Of a stretch of 64,000 bases of DNA, positions 13,152 through 25,166 are shown one piece after another. Each line of letters begins with the position of its first letter. Position 1 is the first letter of the stretch. Source of the DNA: Bombus terrestris (Eukaryota > Arthropoda > Insecta > Hymenoptera > Apidae). Both the position numbers and the translations under genes were made by a program. The notes beneath the pieces were generated by a model, which saw only the letters and a list, made by a program, of their open reading frames with translations, had not been told where the DNA came from and ran no database searches. Where the stretch lies: positions 16,542,501-16,606,500 of the forward strand of contig NC_063275.1 in the NCBI RefSeq assembly GCF_910591885.1, in the 5' to 3' direction.

Positions 13152-14181
13152 CGATCGCGACAACCGCCGATATCGCGTTCCACTCAACGCCGACCTTCCG
13201 CCACGGTGTCCTCTCGTACGAATCTTCTTACGATTGCCTTTTTACGACATCCGATTTGATTGACTCCTTCTTCGACTCGACTATGGGGACAAATTGTACG
13301 AGTGTGTAAATGAAAGAATCGACGGCGTTTCAATTTTATCGAATAACGAGTATGACGAAGGTAAGGTTAACTGAATTTTTACGCGCCTAAAAGAGAAGAA
13401 AATTATGATCGCGATAGACGTTACGTTAAAACACTGAAAACGGTGAATATGTTGGACGTTTGAAAAGCTATCTCGTTTTGTTGCCGTTTGAGGTAGAAAA
13501 AGGTATAACATTGCGTTATTACGTCAAATCTAGTACGAATATCGTAGCTAGTATATCGTGTATTGACGGTTGTCGCTTCGCTATTACTCCACGTAGTTAT
13601 TCTTACAATCTATTCATAATGATATTTCCTGTCTACGACCTGTAACAACGGTTTACTGTGCAATTTTTTACCCGTAATCCTGACCTTCCATATACGTACT
13701 TAGTTCGGTGAGTTTGGTTCTGATCTATCAGATTGTGCCTTCGAAAACAGTGTTCTTCTCCCATAACCTAAAAACTTCACGAATAATAGGTAGGGCAGGG
13801 GGGAGGGGAGAGAAGGCTCTTAAAAAGTAGAGAAAACGGCGCAAGGCTTGCCTGTCTTGTAAAAGGCGGAAAGTATCGAACGTTAATACGAGATATCAAG
13901 AGAACTTTACTTTCGACCGAGGAACAAACAGCCTCGACTCTGGTTTTCATCGCGTCGAACGGACGTGGCCGCAACGGTGGGGTAATGTTAGCCGAGGTGG
14001 AGGAATGGTGGCGCAAAAGAGCCCACGAAGTATCAGGCTGGCCGCGGTTCGTCTCTCCGTTCCCTTTCATTTCCGGGCCGACCGAGGCTTTTCACTCCGG
14101 CTTGTCCGGTTTTTCCAAGTTCTCGGAGGGTCGGCCGCCAAGTTTATTCAGTCCGCCAAACTTTGTAGTACAGCGTGTCGA

Positions 14182-14197
14182 CCGCCAGAGGGCAGTA
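14182..14197 (+). promoter_or_regulatory. CTCF-like motif, full consensus match
   Basis: CCGCCAGAGGGCAGTA fits every position of CCRSYAGRKGGCRSYR, the degenerate core bound by the CTCF zinc fingers. The standard form has A at position 3; here it is G. From the pattern's degeneracy fewer than 0.1 such matches are expected in 64 kb on both strands. CTCF is conserved in insects, so an insulator or looping site is plausible. Confidence 0.4.
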
Positions 14198-14496
14198 CGC
14201 CGACGGACAAGAGGTGGGAACCGGAACTGAACGGCTGGCTCCGGACATAACCACCTCCACCAACCTTCTCCTTGCACACCGGCTTCTCCGCCGGTGGTGA
14301 GCGCGCTCGCGCGCACACATACACGAGTCGCGCTTTGTCCGGTCTCTCGGACGCAATTAGGGTGGGTCTCGGCCTTCAACCCCCTTGGGGGTGTCCGTTC
14401 GCTAAGTAGAAAAGCGTGTATCCACCTCCGACCTCGAAAGGCGGTGGGGTTTGTGTCTGGCTGTAACGGACTGCGGACCACGACCGACCAAGCCAG

Positions 14497-14527
14497 GACA
14501 GACGGACGGACGGATGGACTGGACTGA
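14497..14527 (+). repeat. GACG/GGAC short tandem repeat
   Basis: Degenerate tetra/pentanucleotide run of GACG and GGACT units, about 30 bp. Simple repeat within the GC-richer block. Confidence 0.7.
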
Positions 14528-15113
14528 CAGCAGCTGACTACCACCTCGACCAACCTACTATTCTCCCCACCCACCCTACCACCTACCACATCCGGTTTGC
14601 TCTCCTCTGTCGTCCAGTCCCACTTCCTGGACTTAGCCGCGTTCTCCTACATCGGTTCCAAGACAAACATCCTCCTAGAGAACTCTTTGAGTCTACCTTC
14701 TCTCTCTCTCCTCCTCTTTCTCTCTGGACGATTTACGTCGGTCTTTCTCGGGTCTTTCAGTATCGTTACATTCGACCGTTGTAACGTTTTCACGGTACGC
14801 TTGGGGAATGTGTACCGGTAGTTGGAGATGCTCGGTTGAGCTGAGAAGTTAAGTATGTTAATCGGTTGACCCGACCCTGTCCTCGTATTAGCGGCTGAGG
14901 GGTAATTGAAAAATTTCGATCGACAATTGGGAAATTTAATTTATTTCAAAGACGTTTGCAACGTGGTATTTTTCAATGTACGTAGACCGAGAAAAGATTC
15001 TTGCGTTTTACGGAGCAATGATTATACGTAATGGCAGGAAAATATTCGAATATATAGGATGGTAGACTCGTTGAAGGGGGTCTTACCGCGCGCCGTTGCA
15101 GTTTCGTAGTCGA

Positions 15114-15226
15114 ATTGAACGTGTAATGGAGGTAACTCTCGCTCGTCATTTCCTCCGCCGACCTAACGGCATAGAAACTGCAAGCGCTGCGTAATATTAC
15201 GAAATACCTACATACCATTACACGTT
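15114..15226 (+). repeat. duplicated ~110-bp element, copy 1 (hairpin-forming)
   Basis: Starts ATTGAACG and ends CCATTACACG. It aligns almost without gaps to 15624-15738, at roughly three quarters identity by eye. The ends are complementary: CGTGTAATGG (15120-15129) pairs with CCATTACACG, then AGGTA pairs with TACCT across a 5-nt bulge, giving a 15-bp interrupted stem. The inside holds the palindrome GTAATATTAC. It could be an old miniature inverted-repeat transposon, a structured RNA, or a duplicated enhancer; the TAAT/ATTA cores are homeodomain-type sites. Confidence 0.6.
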
Positions 15227-15623
15227 CCGGGTTATATAAAGTGGCGAGCTCGAAGAACCAGAGGTGTTCCCTTCCCGTCCGCGGCCGTAACCCGTTTATA
15301 GCTACAAAAGAATGAAATTGAAGCGTAATGAATATATTGTATGATTTAAGGTGATTCTTTTTTATTTCAATTATTGACTAAATAAACTAGCAACACGACT
15401 AAGAGAGAAAGAGAAAAACAGATTACTTGGCCAGTTATATAAGAAATATTATCAAAGAGATGTAACGAATTACCGTATCATAAAATATTATATATACTCG
15501 GATGAACGTACTTTATTCTATTCCTGTCATTTCTATCTCTGAATATTTCTTTTAATAACCGCGTAAACGAGACGTACGCGATTTTCAGCCCTTGTTCAAC
15601 AACCGTGTTAGATCAACCCCAAA

Positions 15624-15738
15624 ATTGAACGAATAATGGAAGTAACACTCGCTAATCATTTCCCCGCGCGAATAACCGGGCTGACAAACTGCGAGGGAGC
15701 TCTAATATTACGCGAGTACGTACATACTATTACACATC
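15624..15738 (+). repeat. duplicated ~110-bp element, copy 2
   Basis: Collinear with copy 1. Shared blocks include ATTGAACG, TAATGGA, GTAAC, CTCGCT, TCATTTCC, AAACTGC, TAATATTACG, TACATAC and ATTACAC. Spacing between blocks is kept to within one or two bases. The terminal pairing is weaker but partly preserved: TAATGG against CTATTA, including one G-U pair. Same orientation as copy 1, 510 bp downstream. Confidence 0.6.
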
Positions 15739-17000
15739 CTGCAGGCAATGGCCAGGCAACGACGATACGCTCGGTTGGTAGGATATCCTTTGGAACACCC
15801 CGCAAGGGGCTCGTTTGTCTAACTAGACCCCCTCCCTGCTCTCGGCTGCCAGCGTATCCACGAGCACGTGGTTATGCCCACTTCGTCATCGGCCACGGAA
15901 GGCACGAATGAAAGAGAAAGAGGGGTTGTAGTCCGTGCTACCAGGCCACAAGCCACCCCTACGAGTTACCACCACCGAGCGGTAACGCTATCTTCTCGGT
16001 GGCCCATTCCGTCCCTAAATTGTGAGTAATGTTGATTATGTAAAAAGACTTTACGAGACGTTATTACCGTCGTTGCGATTACGATGTTATACGAGCCGCA
16101 GAGCGCGCTTAGCCCCGTGGTGCTCGTAACTCCGCCACCCCCTAACGTTGGCTACCTTTGCGTTTACCTTTGCGCTTCGTGTCTCTTCTCTACGTGTGCG
16201 TTTTACCTTCGAATCAGACTTCGCGAACGCGCCACCTTAGATTCGATCGAACATACTCGCGTTTCTCCGCCGATCGTTTGTTATCGAGTACCCGCTCGAA
16301 GTATTCACGCACAGAGGAATTTTGTTCCAAGGTTATTTAAACACGCGAGAGTAGACGAGTGTGTCGGTATTATAATTCGAGCATAATGGATATTGTATTC
16401 ACTTTATCGAGGTATTAATTTTGATAAAAGAAAAGAATGGCTCGGCGAGAGATCTAAAATTGAATTTACCGCCAGCAACGTCACTAAAGTCCTCGAAGTG
16501 ACGATAAGCTATCGATCGACGCAGCGGACAGTGGTCAATCTTGTCCGCACAAATATACATCGATGGTGAAAGCCAGTCTACTAGGATACCGTTCTACCGT
16601 CAATCCAGACTTCGGACGACACAACGAGGACGACCACGACGACTCGCCGGCAATTACATTCTGCGCGCGATAGATAGAGGCCGAACGAAAATGTCCAATT
16701 ACACGCAACCTTACCACCTACCGCGGCGATCGCCACCGGTGAAGTTTCGTTATCGATCCTGGGGCCCGACATAGTCGCGCGTTAATGAGGAAATCTGTGT
16801 GCGCGCGCGCTGAGATCGTGGGAGTAAAGCGTTGTTGACGGTTCGACGCGTTTCTACAGATGAAACAGAGAGAAAGGAGGGACAACGCGGAGGGCGGATT
16901 GGCCGAAAAGAGAAGGAACCTCCGAAACAGGAAGAAGAGAGGATCGAGGCGGTGGTCGAATCGTTCGGTCGGAGGGGAAGACTCGACCGGTACACACATA

Positions 17001-17066
17001 CTCTCTCTCTTTCCCTCCCTTTCTCACTCTCTCTTCTTCCTTCCCTCTCTCCCTCTCTCTCGCTCC
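17001..17066 (+). repeat. CT-rich microsatellite
   Basis: Interrupted CT/CCT pyrimidine tract with a single A and one G. It follows a purine-rich stretch at 16860-16960, so the two could pair. Confidence 0.85.
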
Positions 17067-18440
17067 TGGTACAGCACTGGCTGGAGTTGTGGACGATGAT
17101 GCGCCAGCGAGATAGGGTAGATTGCAGGCCTGCCGCGCGTCCTGTTGGTATCCGTTGGTATCCATGCGCCTGGCCAGAGCTGATACGGTCAGCCCCAGGA
17201 TAAAGTAGATATTAACACGAGATGATCCGTTAATGAAGCGTATGTTCTACGCCGCGCACACGCCTAGTTCTCTCTCTCCTCGTTCGCTCTTCCGTTCTCT
17301 TCTCGCGCTCTCTATTCCACGCCGCGAACCAACGACCCCTCTTTCCACCGTGCACCTCGTTTTCCCGCCAAACCGTAGCGTCGATATACGCGTAACTCCC
17401 TCTCTTTCTGCCTCGCATCGCTAGTCGACTACCTACCACCTATTACCAACAGCCTTTCCTGTTATCTTATCCGAACACCGGCGACCCGGCCGCGAATTAT
17501 TATTAACCCGCGGCCGCGTCACACGCCCTGTCTCTATCGCTGGCCTCGTCGACGCTTTCGTTCCCATGTACCTGCCTATTTCTCGGTCGTGTTCCCGCCT
17601 GCAAACGCCACGAACGATCCAAGGTGAACCCTTGTCACGCGATCATCGATACCGGACGAGCAACAGCCAGCATTTCTGCAAATTTTGGAAGAGCTTTTGG
17701 GAGATCGCTAAAGTTTCCATACGATCGTAAATTCTAATCGACAGATATTGCTCGTTTATCATTATGATATTACCAGCCAGCTGTTCCCGGAAATTAGGAT
17801 TGCACTGGCAACACGAGCGTATCAACTCGTTCTACCGATACCCGGTAACCCTGTTACCTTAATAGACTATTAATACGAATCGTCGTTTACAGGCTTGACT
17901 GGTTTCAACACGATCTTGGATGCTGCTCAACCATCACCTGCCAACTATTTGAAAGGTAACAGTTCCCTCCGTCCCTACTTATATCATCGTACACCACCGT
18001 CCGACATCGTGACAACATTTATTCAACGAAATTGGGTCGAAACCGAGGCAAACACGATTGCAGCAAAATCTTACCTAATAACTGGAATTCGCGAGTAAGG
18101 GAATCGTTTGGAAAAATCAGCACCGGCATCCGGGTACAGCTATTAATAATTGGATCGGTGAGAGTCACGTCGGTAACATCAAAACGAGCGTCTAACGAGC
18201 TGCTAGAGAAGCGAAACCTTTCGCGGCAAGAACATCGCGAGCTGATTAGACGAGAACTCACGAACAAGCGTACCTACACGACTCGAGGAACGTTAGTTGG
18301 ATGATAAATCGGGACCGCCTTTTGCGAAACGTTTGGCTAAGTTCCTTAGCATGATTCAAGATTTGGCATCGGATCTCGCTATCCAATTTTATTTCGAATG
18401 GTAATTTGTTGGATCGCGATGTCGGGAAACGTGTACACGT

Positions 18441-18477
18441 AAAAAAAAGGGGTAAAAAAAGGAAAAAGGTAAAAAGA
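18441..18477 (+). repeat. A-rich degenerate repeat (GGTAAAAA-like)
   Basis: Runs of 5-8 A separated by GG, GGGT or GGT, giving a degenerate 7-9 bp periodicity. Confidence 0.6.
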
Positions 18478-19741
18478 GCGTGACGGGAAAAATATCAACG
18501 AGAGATTCGAAACGTTTTTGCGCCCGGTTTACACTGGTCGGTAGTGAGTAAACGTTTCGAACGACAACGCAGCCATTTGTGTAAAACTGTTTGCCGATGT
18601 TGAAATAATTTTTTAAGCGTGCCGGCAAACAGCGAATAAATTTGCATCGAACATGTTACGATATCGAACATGTTTTTTATCTGGCGTAATGATCGCGTGT
18701 TTGATGGCCGAACGGTGTATCGTGTCAGTGCAATCAAAACGATTGAAGAATCAATAATTTACCTTGGACGCGTAATTTTGTTAAATGACAGGTTTGTGTC
18801 GTAAATTCCTCCGCATGAGCCGAATTGCATCGATACGCGCGCACCCCCTCCCCCTCTCCCGCGTATATAGTTGATTTTCGATTTTTATCCGGCGCGGTAA
18901 AAATTGGAAACCGTTGTGTTCAACATTATCGATTGATTTTTCCTGTGTTTCGGTCGCTTTATGCCTCGATCTTACACGCGACCATTTTATATGCCCCTAA
19001 TCGGTTTCCTTATCGGCGGCGTTTATCACTTGCCGCATGTTCTGCTCGAATTCATAAATGGCCGGAACAATAAATGGTTTTTGCCAGAGCATCGAAGCTC
19101 GGGTCATTCGGATATTCCCGTGTAAGCTGATAACGACCTACATAAACGAGTCATCGAACACTGGACTCATTCACACAACTGTCCTCTGCTGTTGACCACC
19201 CACGACATCGATCATTCAACCGTTCTCGAACTAGCCGCGGCTGAACAGACTGAATGGAGATTTCGAAACTCATTGAACAAATATAGAACAAATAGGTGCC
19301 GTGTACCGTCCATCGATTTAACTTCGATACAGTCGGATACGCTGCCAACGATACAAATATCCGACTGATTCGTTCACTACGCGTCCAATGTAAAACTATC
19401 CCTTTTTCGAGTTACTGTTTGCCATGCTTACCTTCGTTATCTTTGAACTCTTCTGGATACAAGTACTTTTTTCCTTCGTTATCGTTCTTATACTCGATTA
19501 GGCAGAAGATCTGTGGACGAGAAGATGCTCGAATCGATCGATCGAACGTAAAACTCGATTTCTCTCGGAGTAAAAAGTCAGTAAGAGCAGAAGGAGAGGA
19601 AAAAAGGAGAAGGACGAAGGTGAGAGAGCGGCCACGGGCCGACTGGAAGTTTTCAGACGCGATATCAAAGCGGACATCTCGAACGGCGCCAAGGCCATAG
19701 TTAACGAGGTCCTCGTCTGGCCATTCAGCAGCAGGGTTCCC

Positions 19742-19798
19742 TTGTTGTCGTCGTCGTTGTCGTCGTCGTTGTCGTCGTCGTCGTCGTCGTCGTTGTCG
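19742..19798 (+). repeat. (GTC)n trinucleotide array with GTT interruptions
   Basis: About 19 units of GTC/GTT. In translation it gives poly-Ser on plus and poly-Asp or poly-Thr on minus, which explains the long open frames here. No sign of a real coding exon surrounds it. A similar array in opposite orientation is at 54015-54063. Confidence 0.9.
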
Positions 19799-20687
19799 AT
19801 TCGGTACGTACCTGTACGGTTACCTGGGGCCCGTTCATTGCATCCTGGCCTGGCCAAAAACGACATACGGTGTAAATCGGCAGGTCTCGTCGGAACAAAA
19901 CCGCCCACTCGACGACCACCGGGCTACGCTTTCTCGTTCTTTCTCGTTTGACCACGCTCCAGACGTGTAACACGCCCGAGGGAAAAAACGAACAGGCTAC
20001 GCGTCGTGTCGCGTCAATGTTCTCTGCCGTTCGAGCACCTCGACGACTTTGAACCGGCCGTTCACTCTTTCTTCGATGACCATTCGAATAATCTCCAAGA
20101 TCGCGTAATACAACAGAATTTATCGAAAAAAAGATTCAACTTTCGATGTGTTCGGAGGAACGCAACGTATGAGAAAGAAAGAACAAAGTTCTCACTGAGT
20201 ATACAAAAACCAAGTAGAACCGGAGGAAGACGGTCTCGAGGGGACTCGAAAAGAACGAAGGTAGCAAGGAGACAACGATCACAGCGAAGAAATCAGAGAG
20301 CGCGAGGAAGAAGGAGAGAGAAAAGAGGCAGAGAGAGAGAGTCACTAAACCTACCATTCACACGAGGCCGCAGGCCCTCGGAGTACCTGGAAACGGTGCT
20401 AATGATATGCTCGGGCCCAGCCTGGTGAATGGAACCTTTCGGGAATTCTTGGACGGTTTCGTAGAATTAGGAATTCCGAGGTCGGGTCCTCGCCGCGCGG
20501 CGTTTTCTCCCTCGGTCCTCTCGGCTCGCCCTTTCTTTCTGATTCCCGCGTCTCGCGGATCAGAGCTGACTCCATAAAGAGGTGGTTTGCAGCGGCAAAG
20601 AGGCGGGTGGAGCGCTTTGTGGGAATCGCTTCTCCCCTTCCTCTCACGCGCGTCTTCTTTCTCACCTACCCCGTTCTCCCTCTGTCA

Positions 20688-20707
20688 CCTCTCTTTCTCT
20701 CTCTCTC

Positions 20708-20780
<73 letters not shown>
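20688..20780 (+). repeat. long (TC)n microsatellite
   Basis: The longest simple repeat in the window: about 90 bp of TC/CTC with short CCTC and TTTC interruptions. All plus-strand frames through it read as Ser-Leu runs. Confidence 0.95.
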
Positions 20781-20783
<3 letters not shown>

Positions 20784-21507
20784 ACGTACGTCTCTTCTTC
20801 CTCCACGACGTCACCGCTCCGGGCTGAGATTTATAAGCGCGAACGAGCCTTTCAGGGACGAACCACCGGCTCATCCTCGAATGGGAACAATTTAGAGAAT
20901 AAGGACGCGCCAGCGCGGAAGCCACGAGGGAAGCGAAAAGAGGAGCCGTCAAACCGTGGCAAAAATTGCTCGACGCGATTGTGTTTGCCCCCGGCCGACT
21001 GAATCACCGGAGAAATCGCAACGAGCTGGCTGAGTTTATGAGATCCGACTCCTCCGAGAGACGACTCCTTTGTAACGACACGTATCTCCCGGCTGCCATT
21101 GCGGTTACCTTTATCCCCCTTATTTCGCCCAATAAGCATCGTATTTTCCATTCCCCGTGATCCACCACCGAGTCCCTTTGGTTGGATTTATTTTATTAAT
21201 TTCCACGGAGAACATAGAGTTCCTCGGTGTCCTTGTACAGAAAGCATTGAGCTCGGAAACGAAGTTTCGTGACGGAGGTCCTTTCATTCAGTTCTTGGAG
21301 TAGCTTGGTAGAAGAAGGATTTCGATGGTGGCTGGTGGAGTAGAAAACAGGTTTATCGAGTAACTCCTTGATTCCCCGCGCGCGTCAATTGTTTTATAGG
21401 ATGTTGCCTCTTTCCACATCCCTCTCCCGATCGTGTCTCCTTGCCAGGCCCACCGACACTCTCGATTTCGTCGCTTTTTACACGGTTGTTAGCCGCTACC
21501 GCCGCCA

Positions 21508-21518
21508 AGGTGGCGCCA
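21508..21518 (+). promoter_or_regulatory. CTCF-like core motif
   Basis: AGGTGGCGCCA matches all 11 positions of AGRKGGCRSYR and the GGTGGCGC form described for Drosophila CTCF. The upstream half of the consensus is only partly present because one base appears inserted. Confidence 0.35.
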
Positions 21519-21592
21519 CGCTGTACCATCGCCTCCTTTCAACAACCAAAAGAAAACTTTCCCCTGCCGGTTGATCATTTTACGTACCCCTG

Positions 21593-21620
21593 TTGGACCG
21601 CTTTTACGGCGGCGGTCCAA
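21593..21620. other. 9-bp perfect stem-loop with CCAAT box
   Basis: TTGGACCGC at 21593-21601 pairs exactly with GCGGTCCAA at 21612-21620 around a 10-nt loop. The right arm runs into CCAATCA, an NF-Y-type CCAAT box, and the left arm carries its inverted TTGG. It may be a paired binding site or chance pairing. Confidence 0.4.
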
Positions 21621-23627
21621 TCAAAACCGAAGAAAGAACCTTGCTGCTTCGTTCCCATTCCTGCGAGATTTAAGAGTTCCGATCTTGATTTGTACTCGAA
21701 TCGAATCTGGAGCTAAAGGAACTTGGGTGCTCTTGGTCTAAAGAAATTGTGCTTCTGGCTATATCCAGATTTCATTAGCGGCGCAGTCGGCAGTGTATCT
21801 AAAATCGTTAGCGTTCACAGCATTTTCATCTAATGAGAGTAATCACTATCAAAATGTCGGCCCAAAATAAAACCACGAACAATTTCTCGATACCATGGCG
21901 ATTACCTGCGATAGTTGCCGAAAGCTATCTGTCATGCATAGCACGTGCTCAGAATACAACCTTGGTCTGGCTTCTCCGAACGGAAGTGGCCGGTAAACGT
22001 GCGGTTTCGTTTGATCGACGACATTCTGCAAGGGAATCAGAGACGCGGTTCACGGAAAGGGAAAAAGAGCAGCGTCGGTTCTAGGAGATCTCGCAGCTTT
22101 TCGCTGGTTCTTTCATTTCCTTTCCTCCGACTAACGAACCTATAAATATACATCGCTTTGAAGCGGCGTGTGACTGGCGCGCACGCGATTAAATAACCGG
22201 AAAGGCCTTGCGAACCGGTCCGCTTCTGTACTCTGAGCGATGTACCGATAATTATAGAGGTGCGGAGGGCCGGTAATGAGCACGCTTGTTCCATGGACAT
22301 TAATTGAATGGGCCACGCCTCGCAAAAGTAAGGTCTTAACACGGATCTTTTTATTGTACGCTCTTAACAAGATCGAAATGAAGACACTTTCTCGTGAACT
22401 TTTTATATCCAATCATTTCGTATCCTGACTTTCTTTATAATTTTTATACGAAGCAGTTTAAACGCGCAATATGCGCTTTGGAAAATATTCATCTAGAACT
22501 TGAGCGAGCCGGGAACGATGTTAACGAAACGTCAGTTTCATTTTCAGTTTAATGATATACCCGCGAGTATTCCGAGTTACTTCATACATGACGTTTACAT
22601 GGATTCTACTTGACAGTGAACAACAGCAATTGCAATTGGAAGATAGCGGCCTCGTTAGCAAGCCCATTCTCCCGGAAAGTAGCGGTCCCTATTCTTTGTA
22701 CAACCTTTTTCGCCTATCTATCGGTTGAATCAAATTAGTCTTTCCTGTTATACAAGGGAACGTCTTCAAGTCAGCATGGAATTAAATCTAGCATTTCATA
22801 AATTTCACTTATATATTGTATATTTCTATTTTAACAAACTTCTACCTGTTCCACTACGCTATAACATCGTCAAAAGCCATATCTACCGTAATCACATTGT
22901 AATGCGATTAGTCAAATCTTGCTAAAATTGGAATATGCGATAAGTGATAAACGACTGTATGGAGTTAATCGTGCAATCATTTTCTTTAGTCGTCGTCTTG
23001 CTCTCATCGAAGCTTCTACGCCAGCGACGATTATACGAGCGAAGAAGGAGTGTTCCAATTTCAGGCAAATTTTCCAACATTCGATATTTGGGGAAAAAGG
23101 CTCGGTGATGCAAACCCCTCTTCGTACCGCGATGGCGCGTGTTTACCACCCTTGTTCTCCGCTCGTTGGCGCCCAGCTAAAGGAGAGAGGCGCAGGATCC
23201 GTTTTATTTTATCAGAAGCGATGGGAACAGCGTGAGAATTCGTTTACCTTTTTCCCATTAAGGAGCGACGGTGTCGAGGCAGGGTCGGGCTTTGCGGAAC
23301 CGGGCTTGCCGTGTCATCAACGTTTTATTTCCACCATCGCCCCCTCTCATCCTCTTGGCCGTCGGTCCCGGGAACGAACGCAAAAGTTTAATTAATTTCG
23401 AGCCGCGGCATTAAGTGGCGGTATCGGTTGCTCCCCGCGCGTTCCTTTCCTCTTCCCAGCTTCCAAAGAAGAACGTCTCTCCTCGAGAACTTTCTCTCTC
23501 TTCCTTTCGGCCGCGGTCTTGCTCGATTAAAAATTAGCCCATTCGCTGGCCGTACGACTGTGATAAACTCGGATCGTTCGTCATAGTCCGTGACGAAGCT
23601 ACACGCAAGCTACACGCCGTGGAATAC

Positions 23628-23635
23628 TATAAATA
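23628..23635 (+). promoter_or_regulatory. possible TATA box
   Basis: TATAAATA, with a TTCAAAG initiator-like sequence about 35 bp downstream and a purine-context ATG at 23742. TATA-like octamers are common by chance, so this matters only together with the candidate exon described in the findings. Confidence 0.2.
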
Positions 23636-25166
23636 CGATAGACGTGCTTGGATCTGGAGATTCAAAGTGAAATAGGTATATCGAGAGCTCTTGGGGAACG
23701 TGTGTGTTTCGCGATGTTTATACCTACAATCGTGATAGAAAATGGAAATAAAATTCCTCTCCAGCTTCTTCCTCTTCTACTCGATCTCTTCCCTGTGTAG
23801 AAGTAGTAATATCGGCATGAATATCTTCCAAATGTTTACCACTACCCTCGAAACGAAAACGTGTTTCCGTATCGTATTCGTCAAAGCTTCGACACGTCGT
23901 TTGCGATCCTCGCCACCTTCGCCCCACGGTCAAGCCTACTCGGTAAGTTTGTTTACTCTGGAGCCGGATCGGAGGGTGGCACCAGTGACTGATCACCTCC
24001 GAAACCGAGAAGGGTTTTCGCGGCAAATCCTCGAGGACAGGGGTCGTCGCGGTCGTGGCTTACGTGGCATCGTGGTCAAATACCACCCTTATAGGTCGAC
24101 GACAGGCCCTCTTAGGCGTCAACCAAACTCGCGTTAGCTTCTAAGAAGCTACCAAATATAAATCTGTATCCATGTCGCTCTATTACGCAACGTCGACACA
24201 TTGTATATATAGCTGAGCAATATCTGCTGCATTTCGTCTGCCTTATCCTTTTCTCCGATAACTATTTCCAACGACAAAAGGTCCAACTTTTCGACTTCCA
24301 CTTGCTAACTATTCGAACATCAAAGAATGCTTCGTGAAACAGTGTATACGTTCATGAAAGCTCGCGACGAAAACGCGCGACGCGCCCAAAGAGAATCGTC
24401 ATTCGTAAAATGCAAGTACTAGGAGCTTGGAACACGTGTCCGAATCGTGACGCTTTTTCAACGAGTGTCTGCGAAACACGAATGGCACGGGAAAACGACG
24501 AGGGCCGTCCCCGAGAGTTTCACCTTCGTCGAAGAGGCTAGCCGCGTGCTTTTCGCTCGTAGATCGAGCGTACGACGCGCTCACGCCTCCGTGACACGCC
24601 TCGATAACAAATCATCGACGATCTGTCGCGAAGGCGCGTGTTTGAGTGCTGCGACGTTTCGAAAAGCGTGAGGTTCGGGCTGACGGGTAAGACGGTGGAA
24701 AAGATTCATGGGACCAACGGACGGGAATAGTTTCGTTGACGTGGCGGCTTCGACGACCATGACTGCGAGATCCGCCTCTCGGTCTCTTCGGACGACGCGG
24801 AATGCGCTCGTCCCGACTTGTGAATTTCTAACTAGCGATGGGCTTGATGCCGGGATTCAATCGCGAAGTTATTATATAGTCTTCGGTTAAGCTACGTAGT
24901 TTAATGAATAACGAGACTTATGTGGCTTTTTAATGACCGTGATTTCGAACGAATGGATAGATTATCGTTTGTCTCTTGAAAGTCGAATATTAATCACGTC
25001 CTTACATGTGAAATTGAGAAATTGATAAAAAATAGAGTCGATCAGTTTTGCTTCAGAGAAACTGGTATCATCGATTAAAATATTGAGAGAAGATTTTCAA
25101 CTCGGCGAACGACGAACATCCTTTAATCATGCTTGATGTCATCACTACCAAGCACTTTTCTTTCGA

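Larger units (their letters stand above)
12651..14830. other. GC-richer block with CTCF-like motifs
   Basis: GC and CpG rise here and the sequence contains several motifs of the CTCF type, listed separately. Frames of 165 codons (14092-14589, minus) and 81 codons (plus, two overlapping frames) coincide on both strands, which argues for lack of stops due to GC rather than coding. A GACG/GGAC tetranucleotide run lies at 14497-14527. This could be a regulatory or promoter region; no start site can be fixed from sequence alone. Confidence 0.4.
14831..16800. other. non-coding stretch holding a duplicated element
   Basis: Apart from the two copies of the ~110-bp element, this stretch is unique and has no gene. 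A TATA-like TATATAAAG lies at 15233-15241, just after copy 1. An 8-bp perfect inverted repeat, CCACCGAG/CTCGGTGG, lies at 15972-16002 with a 15-nt loop. The end of the stretch at 16798-16812 is an alternating GTGTGCGCGCGCG run of the Z-DNA-prone type. Confidence 0.5.
16801..21620. other. non-coding stretch rich in simple repeats
   Basis: No gene is supported. Purine-rich sequence at 16860-16960 is followed by a pyrimidine tract, and the same purine-then-pyrimidine order recurs at about 20195-20345 and 20640-20780. Frames crossing the repeats encode poly-Ser, poly-Leu, poly-Asp or Arg/Glu runs and were discarded. Between 17.5 and 19.7 kb the sequence is unique and unremarkable apart from an A-rich repeat at 18441-18477. 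Confidence 0.55.

Noticed and set aside
13791..13808. G-rich patch considered as a G-quadruplex
   Set aside because: Only three usable G-tracts of three or more; the run of six cannot be split into two tracts with a loop.
19498..19973. Frames with poly-Asp, poly-Ser and poly-Thr runs
   Set aside because: They are direct translations of the GTC trinucleotide array; all frames through it are open.
20582..21002. Overlapping plus-strand frames with long Ser-Leu stretches
   Set aside because: Caused by the TC microsatellite at 20688-20780; the parts outside the repeat have no domain.
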